NCBI GenBank assembly: GCA_934561515.1
Contig: CAKTGM010000008.1
Coordinates: forward strand, 1-62,353
Length of the DNA: 62,353 nt
Reading direction: 5' to 3'
DNA from: an uncultured Oscillospiraceae bacterium
Lineage (GTDB): Bacteria; Bacillota; Clostridia; Oscillospirales; Oscillospiraceae
Below are positions 1 to 6,435 of the stretch, piece after piece. Position 1 is the stretch's first letter; each line of letters begins with the position of its first letter. A program made the position numbers and the translations under genes. Under the pieces are notes generated by a model. It made no database searches. It worked only from the letters and a program-made list of their open reading frames with translations, and was not told the DNA's origin.

Positions 1-62
1 CTTCATTCTACCAGAGCTCTGCAAACCATGTCTATTTCTATGCTCTATTCAATTTGCGCAAC

Positions 63-980
63 TTATCTTACATTATCTTCATCTGGATTAGGGGCAAAAA
101 GTTTATCAAACAAAATCTGATTTCGCTTTTTGGCATCGGCCAACAGTTTTGTGTAAGAAATGACTTCAATGTACTCGTGTCTGAACTGATTAAATCCCGT
201 ATATCCGAGGTTATCCGCCGTAGGAAGCAGGCTACTGTTCAAACAATGAGTGCGCATTTTATCTGTTAGGTCACAAATAACATAGCACCTGAATAGTGTG
301 CCCTCTGTAATACTGAATGCCTGTCCGTTTGCCTTCTTCTTTTTCCCACTGCGAATCAGATCTACATACTCCCCGACTTGATTGATCGGATTTTTGCTGT
401 CATTGTCAGGTTTCTTAAATTCAACGATTGTTACAGTCGAAAGCGGTTCGTCGCTATCAGAATATGCAAATGCCTGGTCAAACACAACAATATCGGGTTC
501 TTTTCGGCTGTCACTATCTATTACCGGCATAGATTTGAGAGTCTTATCTGATGCCAAATACCTGTGATATGCCAAACGCTCATCTACGATCCAAAGATTC
601 ATCTCCTCAAAAGCAATGTCGTCTGATGTGTGCCTCATAGGACAGATAATAGAATGAATTACATCTTCCTTTTTAAAGCTGCCATCTTCTTGAATCGTGA
701 GGGTCTCTTCCAGCATTGCAAGCAGCGCTTTCCGTCTGGCGACATATTCGGCAAGGCAGGTTTTACTAAGTTCAGTTACACCCGACCAATATTTCTCAAA
801 CAACACTTGATATGTTGTATCTGACTGATTTGCAGCATCCTTTGCTGCCTTTTCTAAATCTTTTCCTTGTTTTTGGATTTCATGCTCCCAGCTTTGGAAA
901 TGCTTGTGCAATTCCAGTTCCAGTGCGTCTTTTTTTAAGCCCGCAGGAATCAAATCATATATATTAGGGCGGTTGTGCAA
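63..980 (-). pseudogene. C-terminal part of an interrupted GHKL-ATPase protein (nuclease-like ExK motif)
   Basis: This 305-residue open stretch lies directly downstream of the GHKL ATPase and in the same reading frame. Only one TGA codon (999-1001) and six sense codons separate the two. It has no ribosome binding site of its own, and its first possible start is an internal TTG. The first half is a charged helical region. The middle holds an acidic residue in PDIVVF followed about 25 residues later by VEFKKP, a spacing that recalls the D...ExK active site of PD-(D/E)xK nucleases; that reading is an inference. I take it to be the detached C-terminus of a protein of about 670 residues. It is probably not translated unless the TGA is read through. 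Confidence 0.65.
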
Positions 981-998
981 CAGGTAACGATAAGCGGG

Positions 999-2081
999 TC
1001 AATCTTGCGACACAAAATCGTCAATCTGTTTACGCTTTTTCTTTTTGACATCCTCAAGATAGTCTGCAAGGTACCCTGTTATGTAATCTATAGAGGTCGA
1101 AACAACACTGTCTTTCCCCGTGCCGAACAAGGAGACTTGATTCCCAGTTTCATCAAAATCGAAACCCGTTCGGGTCGTGTCTACAATAGAATCAAGGTAA
1201 CTACTGGACACATATCCTACATAGAAAAAGCCTGTTGGATTGTCGATAGGAACAATCCTTTTCTGTAGGTCCGGGATAAAGCGTTTCAAATCAACAGAGG
1301 TTACCTCCTGCATGTTGGCACACAGATGCAGCTCGTGCTGAGATGTTCCTTCAGGAAAGCGAAGATGATATATTACATAATCGGAACCTTGCAGCTGAAA
1401 GCGATCCTGATGAAGCGAATCTCTAATATTTGACTCAAAATATTGGTTTAAGTCTATTGTATCTGTCACACCATCGCGAATTATAATTTGCGGACAGTGT
1501 CCCGAAATAAAGAACGGTAGACAATGCTCGATGATCCGTTTTGCAATAACTGGAAGCTCGACAGGAGCTGCATGACGGTACTGGGTCGCAAAATTATTTA
1601 GTCTCACAATTGTTTTGATATCGTCTTCGTCAATTTTAACCAAGTTGTTTTCGGGCGAAACACCATCTGGGTTAAAACTGAATTTTCTGCGATAGTATTG
1701 ACCATCTTCTTGAAAAACACTTTCGATTTCAACCGTCTCGAACGCTTTGAGCCACAAAAATCGACCAATGCCTTTACAACCTTTCTGAATTTTCAGAGTA
1801 GAATACGCAGTATTAAAGGAACGGTAGTTAGCTGTGTTCATACCATTTCCATTATCTTCAATTACAAACGATTCAAAGCGTTCCAAGACATCTTTTTGAA
1901 TCGTTAGGTTAGGATCTTGGTCTTCCCGTTGAGCAAAAATTGTGATTTTTCCATTATCCCGATTCGGCGAGTCTTCGATTGACTGAATAGAGTTTACTAC
2001 TGCCTCAAAAAGTGGCCAAAGAGCTTTTGATTCAGCTAGTCTAAGGCTATTTAAATGTCCACGAATATCTAATGCAAACAT
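999..2081 (-). CDS. GHKL (HSP90/histidine kinase-like) ATPase, N-terminal part of an interrupted gene
   Basis: The 360-residue product has the ATP-binding boxes of the GHKL fold: the N box in LFEAVVNSI (about residues 24-33), the G1 box DNGNGM (about 77-82) and the G2 region KGCKGIGRF (about 99-107). The start is supported by a GAAGGAGG ribosome site 6-7 bases upstream of the ATG. The frame ends at a TGA, after which it stays open for another 310 codons, so the intact protein was probably about 670 residues. Such ATPases are often annotated only as ATP-binding protein and are frequent in mobile and defence islands. It lies downstream of the DUF4143 ATPase on the same strand, so the two may be co-transcribed. 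Function is unknown; a DNA-directed or defence role is a guess from context. Confidence 0.75.
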   Translation of the reverse strand: MFALDIRGHLNSLRLAESKALWPLFEAVVNSIQSIEDSPNRDNGKITIFAQREDQDPNLTIQKDVLERFESFVIEDNGNGMNTANYRSFNTAYSTLKIQKGCKGIGRFLWLKAFETVEIESVFQEDGQYYRRKFSFNPDGVSPENNLVKIDEDDIKTIVRLNNFATQYRHAAPVELPVIAKRIIEHCLPFFISGHCPQIIIRDGVTDTIDLNQYFESNIRDSLHQDRFQLQGSDYVIYHLRFPEGTSQHELHLCANMQEVTSVDLKRFIPDLQKRIVPIDNPTGFFYVGYVSSSYLDSIVDTTRTGFDFDETGNQVSLFGTGKDSVVSTSIDYITGYLADYLEDVKKKKRKQIDDFVSQD

Positions 2082-2166
2082 AGTTATCCTCCTTCGCGTT
2101 TAAAGGATTAAGCATTGTAACACCTAACGCCATTTTGGCATCTTTTATGTCCCGAAAAACGGACAA

Positions 2167-3444
2167 TTAGTTTTTTAACGCCGTAACAGGAATCACGAAC
2201 ACCCCATCTGGCCGTTGATAGGCTGCATTTGCCATACCGCACAGCACGCAGAGAACCGCTGGGGGCTTTCCTTTGGGGTCTTCCGAAATCTGCTTTTTGA
2301 TCTCAAGCAAGTTGGCTGCGGCAGCGTCGATTTGGTTTGCCCCCAGTTTGATTTCAAAAGCGCACCACTGGCCGTCAGGCAGTTCGATGACAGCATCGAT
2401 TTCCTGATTTTTATAATCCTGATAGTGATACATGTTTGCTCCGAAAGATTCAGCATAGATTCGAAGATCACGCTCACACAGGGCTTCAAACAAGAAACCA
2501 AGCGTCTCCAAATCGCCCATCAGTCCAGCAGGGGTAGCTTTCAGCAAAGCACAGGCCAAAGAAGGATCGGAGAAGTGCCGCTTTTCAGCCTGCTTGATAC
2601 GGACAGAGGAACGGATGCCGGCGGAGAATGGCGGCTGATTGTCCGTAATGAACAACCGCTTGAAAATATCCAGATAAGCAGACACCGTGTTGGAGTCGAT
2701 ATCCTCGTCATCAACCGCCTTGATGTCTTTCGTTAAAGTCTTATTGGTGACGGTGGTGCTTTCATTGCGGGCCAGAGAGCGCAGCAGCAGGCGCATCTTG
2801 GAGGTATCGCGCTTCACACCGTCGATGCGGTACACATCATCATCAATAACGGCGTTGAGGTATTCCAGCGGAAGCAGAGCAGCCTGCTCGATGGGTAATC
2901 CCAAACTGCCGGGCCATCCGCCACGGATAATCAGCTCAATCAGCTTTTTCAGGTCCACCTCGCCGGTCAAAGCAGGGGCCAACTCACCGTGACACAGCTT
3001 TTCCAGTGAGACCTTCCCGCAGGAATCCCCGGACTCATACAGGGACATAGGACGCATCCGCAGCTTGGCAATACGGCCTGCCCCGCTATGCAAAATCCCC
3101 TTATGGTTCGGCGTGGCAGATCCGGTCAGAATGAATTGTCCTTTTTCCGCAACCTGATCCACTTTGTACCGCACGGCATCCCAAATAGGAGGAACTTCCT
3201 GCCACTCGTCAATCAGACGAGGCGTTTCACCGTCCAGAACCAGAGCAGGGGACAATTCGGCCAGCTGGCGATTCTGGAAGTTGTTGGCAGGATCACCGAT
3301 GTAGATCTCGCTTTTACTGTGATAAGAGGAAGTCCAAGTCTTTCCGCACCATTTGGGTCCTTCAATACAAACGGCGCCAAACGCCGACAGATATTCCTTA
3401 ACCTTTGTATCAATAACGCGGGGTTTGTAGTTCTGCTTATCCAT
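2167..3444 (-). CDS. AAA-family ATPase with C-terminal DUF4143 domain
   Basis: The protein of 425 residues has a P-loop GPKWCGKT at residues 29-36, a Walker B-type segment PRLIDEWQ near residue 75-82, and a sensor-like ILTGSATP motif, all typical of the AAA_14 family. The second half, with a DAVIELPDG and an AFEIKLG segment (an ExK-like pair), matches the DUF4143 region that usually follows AAA_14. These proteins are widespread in gut Firmicutes and Bacteroidetes, often on mobile elements, and their role is not established. It has its own minus-strand promoter embedded in 23-bp tandem repeats (3475-3550), so autoregulation is plausible. The gene ends about 85 bp before the GHKL ATPase on the same strand. 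Confidence 0.88.
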   Translation of the reverse strand: MDKQNYKPRVIDTKVKEYLSAFGAVCIEGPKWCGKTWTSSYHSKSEIYIGDPANNFQNRQLAELSPALVLDGETPRLIDEWQEVPPIWDAVRYKVDQVAEKGQFILTGSATPNHKGILHSGAGRIAKLRMRPMSLYESGDSCGKVSLEKLCHGELAPALTGEVDLKKLIELIIRGGWPGSLGLPIEQAALLPLEYLNAVIDDDVYRIDGVKRDTSKMRLLLRSLARNESTTVTNKTLTKDIKAVDDEDIDSNTVSAYLDIFKRLFITDNQPPFSAGIRSSVRIKQAEKRHFSDPSLACALLKATPAGLMGDLETLGFLFEALCERDLRIYAESFGANMYHYQDYKNQEIDAVIELPDGQWCAFEIKLGANQIDAAAANLLEIKKQISEDPKGKPPAVLCVLCGMANAAYQRPDGVFVIPVTALKN

Positions 3445-3474
3445 AAACGCTCACCTCGACTATAAGCTGAGTCT

Positions 3475-3503
3475 ATTATAATCTATTCAGTTAAATTTTA
3501 CAA
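3475..3503 (-). promoter_or_regulatory. Sigma-70-type promoter of the DUF4143 ATPase gene
   Basis: Read on the minus strand, TTGTAA (3498-3503) and TATAAT (3475-3480) are separated by exactly 17 bases and lie about 30 bp before the gene start. Both boxes overlap the 23-bp repeat array. Confidence 0.7.
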
Positions 3504-3550
3504 CTCCGTTCAGTTAGATTTTCATTTTCTATTCAGTCATTTTTTCAATT
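3482..3550. repeat. Three 23-bp tandem repeats in the divergent promoter region
   Basis: Units start at 3482, 3505 and 3528. Each begins with a 12-base core (TCTATTCAGTTA, TCCGTTCAGTTA, TCTATTCAGTCA) followed by an AT-rich 11-base spacer. The exact 23-bp period is about two helical turns, so a protein bound to each core would sit on nearly the same face of the DNA. The array covers the -35 region of the leftward ATPase promoter and lies upstream of the rightward GIY-YIG promoter. This is iteron-like or operator-like architecture. Confidence 0.8.
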
Positions 3551-3585
3551 TTCAATCGTTTGGATTTTCTGCTTCTTCTGTGGTG

Positions 3586-3613
3586 TTGAAAAATCAATAA
3601 AAACTGATATAAT
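3586..3613 (+). promoter_or_regulatory. Promoter of the GIY-YIG gene
   Basis: TTGAAA (3586-3591) and TATAAT (3608-3613) with a 16-base spacer precede the gene by about 28 bp. A GAGGAG ribosome site sits between the promoter and the ATG. Confidence 0.65.
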
Positions 3614-3640
3614 GGAAGAAAAAACGAGGAGAGTGGCACA

Positions 3641-4246
3641 ATGGCTAAAGGCTATATCTATATTATGACAAATCCCTGTCTGAAGGATATGGTGAAGATA
3701 GGTTATGCCACTAATGTAGAGGATCGGAGAAAGCAATTGAGCACCACGGCGCTTCCCTACGATTATGAGATTTTTGCTACCTATGAGACTTCCGGCAAAC
3801 TGGAAGACAAGAAACTCCACAAGCTGATCGATAATCTGAATCCCGATCTCCGTGTGTCCAAAAACCGGGAGTTCTTCGTGATGTCTGCCGAGGATGCATA
3901 TGAATTATTGGAAGCAATCGCAACTATTAGCGGTTCTCAGGACAAGCTGCAAAAGAAGCAATCCAATGCCACTTCCACAGACAGCAAGAAAACCAAAAAG
4001 CCGCCTGTAAATTTTGCAAAGTGTAACATCCCAGTAGGTGCTGAACTCGTATATGTGGATGATCCAACCGTCCGGGTGACTGTGGCAACCGAGCGCAAGG
4101 TGCAATACAACAACGAACTGACATCTCTTTCGGCAATCGTGCAGAATATTAAAGGCATTCAAGCCGCCGCTGGCCCCAACTACTTTACGTACAACGGAGA
4201 AATCGTATCCGAAATAGCAGCAAGAACACAGTGGAAGGCTGATTGA
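3641..4246 (+). CDS. GIY-YIG nuclease-family protein (T5orf172/MUG113 type)
   Basis: The 201-residue product opens with GYIYIMTNP and continues with VKIGYATN, EDRRKQL and a KLEDKKLH segment. This is the arrangement of the T5orf172/MUG113 branch of GIY-YIG nucleases, with the tyrosines of the GIY and YIG strands, the arginine after them and the downstream acidic residue all present. The family domain occupies about residues 1-95. After a lysine-rich linker, residues 130-200 form a second small domain of unknown role (VYVDDPTVRVTVATER and NGEIVSEIAART), which may bind DNA or act in specificity; this is inference. It is transcribed divergently from the DUF4143 ATPase from its own promoter. A GAGGAG ribosome site 9 bases upstream supports the start. 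Confidence 0.85.
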   Translation: MAKGYIYIMTNPCLKDMVKIGYATNVEDRRKQLSTTALPYDYEIFATYETSGKLEDKKLHKLIDNLNPDLRVSKNREFFVMSAEDAYELLEAIATISGSQDKLQKKQSNATSTDSKKTKKPPVNFAKCNIPVGAELVYVDDPTVRVTVATERKVQYNNELTSLSAIVQNIKGIQAAAGPNYFTYNGEIVSEIAARTQWKAD

Positions 4247-4320
4247 CCACATATTCTGTAGCCATTGAGGATATTCCCATTACTAAATCTTCTTTTGGCT
4301 GACGGCAGATACTATGGAAA

Positions 4321-4560
4321 AACTCCAACTATACAAGTAATCTACGTTTTGCTAAACTTACATTGTATTTTGGGTCAGCTAAATCAAAACTGACGAGGGA
4401 TGGTTGCAAGAACTGCACCTATACAGTGCCGCACATTTCTGGTAAACTAAATCCGTATTTAGGGTCATGTGGATCAGATTCGTGGAGCGACTATGCAAAA
4501 AGTGCAAGTGGACTATCCTACGTAAATTTGGTAAACTGAACCCATCTTTTAGGGCGGAGT
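4321..4560 (+). repeat. Degenerate repeat of about 89 bp, three units, each with a hairpin
   Basis: The cores GCTAAACTTACA (4353), GGTAAACTAAAT (4441) and GGTAAACTGAAC (4530) are 88 and 89 bp apart, and each is followed about 20 bp later by a TTTnGGG block. In every unit the CTAAA-type 5' arm can pair with the TTTAG/TTTGG 3' arm, with compensating or wobble changes between units. The flanks are more weakly alike (CTATACA in units 1 and 2). The units look like binding sites or repeated structural elements of the mobile element. Confidence 0.6.
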
Positions 4561-4581
4561 AAGTTAGGGCGGAGTAAGTTA
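4552..4581 (+). repeat. 15-bp perfect tandem duplication
   Basis: GGGCGGAGTAAGTTA occurs twice with no gap (4552-4566 and 4567-4581), followed by a third partial GGGAGG start. It directly follows the third 89-bp unit. Confidence 0.85.
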
Positions 4582-4602
4582 GGGAGGAACAGCGACGGGT
4601 AA

Positions 4603-5214
4603 GGGCGAAGTGCGCCCATTCGTCTCCTCAAAACGACCTTGAACGAAAAGAACCAGTAATTAGACTGAGTAGAAATTAAATAACCAAGAAATCAAAAGAC
4701 AGATCAAGTCTACCATCACCCTGATCGGGTGCGGAGCTTGACCTGCCTTTTTGCATATAGATCGCTGTGGGATGCCAACCACGGCCCGGCAGGAATACTT
4801 GAAAATTTGAAACCTTATCGATCATAGAGCAAGCCGTCAGGACGGTACGGCAGGAAAACCGTCAAGGGAGTCCGGCAAACTCCCAGCCTGCGGATCTCGC
4901 AATGGTGCGAGCCCGGCCCCGCAGGAACAGCACTCCCCGATCCGCGGCCGGACGGATCATTTGACACACGCAGTTGGTGACACCTTGTCTCCAACTGCAC
5001 CCGAGTTCAGCGGTGGTGTCAGCGGCGGCTCGTCAGAGCAGAGGTCTTTACCTCTATGCCGCATTCGTACTGACCGTGGCAAAAGTAAAAAGAGACAGGA
5101 ATCAAGACAAGGTCTGAAAAGCCCGGAGTTACAAGGCTTCTTGGCTCTGCAAGGGTCTCCTGTTCCCGGAAAGCAGCCAGAAACTGCAGCCGATGCCAAC
5201 GGGCGAAGTGCGCC
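4603..5214 (+). repeat. 14-bp direct repeats bracketing the structured region
   Basis: GGGCGAAGTGCGCC is found at 4603-4616 and at 5201-5214, 598 bp apart. The match extends to 17 positions with one mismatch. The motif is itself partly self-complementary. Confidence 0.75.
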
Positions 5215-5220
5215 TATCTG
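4690..5220 (+). ncRNA. Candidate structured non-coding RNA upstream of the tyrosine recombinase
   Basis: Hairpins visible by eye are: TCAAG/CTTGA (4704-4741) enclosing CACCC/GGGTG; CCTGCC/GGCAGG (4742-4793) enclosing GTGG/CCAC; ACGGT/ACCGT (4842-4862); GGGAGT/ACTCCC (4866-4884); CCTGCGG/CCGCAGG (4887-4925) enclosing CTCGCA/TGCGAG; GATCCG/CGGATC (4939-4958); GCAGTTGG/CCAACTGC (4970-4998) enclosing GACA/TGTC; and GAGGT/ACCTC (5041-5054). A GGCAGGAA-like motif recurs at the 3' side of three helices (4788, 4849, 4919). I do not recognise a known RNA class. Hairpin-rich recombination DNA is the alternative. Strand is assumed from the downstream gene. Confidence 0.4.
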
Positions 5221-5253
5221 AACAAACACTATGATCGATAAGGAGTTTTACAT

Positions 5254-6174
5254 ATGGCAAAGAAAATCATCAAGCTGGGTACATACCGCACTCTGGTTTC
5301 CCAGTTGGACAAGCTGGCCCGGCACAACCGACAAGGCAGTTTCCAAACCAAGACACGGTACTACGAGGCCTGCAAGCGGTTCTGCGCATTTCTGGCGGAC
5401 GAGTTTCACCTTCAGAAGCTGACCAACATCAGCGGCAAGCATCTAGTCAGCTATGTGCTGTACTTACAGGATAACGGCCTCGCTGCCAGCACCATCAAAA
5501 CAGATCTGGCGGCCATCCGTTTCTTCCATGATAAGATGAGCGATCCCAAGTACGAACTGCCCACCAACGATGAATTGGGCGTAGAACTGGAGCGGCGGCG
5601 CTTTGGCAGCGTAGACCGCACCTAGAGCAATGTGGATTTCAACAAGATGCTGGGCAGAGCGTTGGACGATGATCGGTGGGATTACATTCTGGCCCTCTAT
5701 CTGGGGCGTTTCGCTGGTCTGCGCATCCACGAATGTTTCCGCATTGATACCGCTACTGCCGAGCAGGCTCTGCGTGAAAACGCCATCACCATCAAGGGCA
5801 AGGGCGGCAAGGTGCGCACCATTCCCATCGAGGATGAGCGCATCACCACACATCTGAAAAAGCAGTTGGAACGAACAGAGCGCGGCCAAAAGCTACTGGT
5901 TCCGGACGGTATGCCTACTGACCGGGCCATCCATCAGCTTCAGCTTTTCATCTATTCCAATCGCGGTGATTTTCAGGAGGAGGCCAACCGTCCCCTGACC
6001 TTCCATGGACTTCGGCATACCTGCGCCGCCGAGAAGTACCGGAAGCTGATCGATGGCGGTATGGGCAGTCTGGATGCCCACTTTGCGGTGTCCCGGTTGT
6101 TGGGCCATGAGCGTGCCGATGTGACCGATATCTATCTGGCCTCTCTGCCCAAGGAGGGCCGCCATGGGAAATAA
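5254..6174 (+). pseudogene. Tyrosine recombinase (XerC/D-like integrase) interrupted by an in-frame TAG
   Basis: The frame runs from an ATG with a good AAGGAG site to a TAA at 6174, 306 codons in all, but is cut by one TAG at 5623-5625 (codon 124). No base has been gained or lost. The first part is the SAM-like core-binding domain. The second is the catalytic domain with R157 in LRIHE, a lysine in the IKGKGGK turn, H251 and R254 in HGLRHT, H285 in LLGH and the nucleophile Y294 in DIYLAS, so the active site is intact apart from the nonsense codon. Relatives I recall have tryptophan at this spot (DRTW), so a single TGG-to-TAG change would explain it. Unless suppressed or reinitiated at the GTG at 5632, the recombinase is dead. 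Confidence 0.82.
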
Positions 6175-6223
6175 CGGTATGAATCCCAAAGCCACGGGTC
6201 AAACTAATCCCGGAGGCGAATGT

Positions 6224-6379
6224 ATGGATTATCAGGAAATTACCCTTGGACAGGTCACCTATGAGATCCGCCGGGTCTATACCGGCGAGCGTTCCGCAGC
6301 GGATCTGGTCTTGGATCGACTGTCTCAGGCAGCTTCGGAAAAACCTTCTTTTGACGTTGACACCAACCCTGCGGTATAA
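6224..6379 (+). CDS. Small TnpW-like protein of the mobile element
   Basis: A 51-residue ORF starts at ATG 6224 behind CGGAGG. A longer version from ATG 6164 would overlap the recombinase end but lacks a good ribosome site. The sequence has an ITLGQVTYEI strand, an RVYTGERSA stretch and a short helix LVLDRLSQ. Its size and its position between recombinase genes recall the TnpW proteins of Tn4451/Tn4453-type elements, but the match is by memory of the pattern only. The -10 box of the serine recombinase promoter overlaps its stop codon. Function unknown. Confidence 0.5.
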   Translation: MDYQEITLGQVTYEIRRVYTGERSAADLVLDRLSQAASEKPSFDVDTNPAV

Positions 6380-6380
6380 T
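6351..6380 (+). promoter_or_regulatory. Promoter of the serine recombinase gene
   Basis: TTGACG (6351-6356) and a perfect TATAAT (6375-6380) are 18 bp apart. Transcription would start near 6387-6391, at the very base of the hairpin that carries the start codon. Confidence 0.75.
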
Positions 6381-6390
6381 ATGCCTGTGG

Positions 6391-6435
6391 GTTAATTTGT
6401 CGTGAGGAGGCGAATATGAGAAACGACAAATTAAC
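6391..6435 (+). promoter_or_regulatory. 13-bp perfect hairpin with the ribosome site and start codon in its loop
   Basis: GTTAATTTGTCGT (6391-6403) is perfectly complementary to ACGACAAATTAAC (6423-6435). The 19-base loop holds GAGGAGG and the ATG at 6416. The 3' arm is part of the coding sequence (codons 3-7). In mRNA this would display or mask the start site; in DNA it is a long palindrome that could bind a dimeric repressor. Confidence 0.8.

Larger units (their letters stand above)
4247..5253. other. About 1 kb without a recognisable gene; repeats and hairpins
   Basis: No open frame here looks like a gene. The left part (4320-4560) holds degenerate repeats of about 89 bp, followed by a 15-bp tandem duplication (4552-4581). 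The right part (about 4690-5060) contains at least eight stable hairpins. One exact 14-bp direct repeat, GGGCGAAGTGCGCC, occurs at 4603-4616 and again at 5201-5214, so it brackets the hairpin region. An AAGGAG ribosome site (5239-5244) serves the recombinase that follows. Confidence 0.7.

Noticed and set aside
999..1001. TGA read as selenocysteine
   Set aside because: No stem-loop of SECIS type is evident just after it, and the position is not in a redox motif. A nonsense codon is simpler.
3482..3550. CRISPR-like array
   Set aside because: The 23-bp units are adjacent, with short similar AT-rich spacers and no unique spacers or cas genes. They are promoter repeats.
4690..5220. Group II intron or other ribozyme
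   Set aside because: There is no intron-encoded reverse transcriptase and no recognisable domain V hairpin. It is kept only as a structured region of unknown class.
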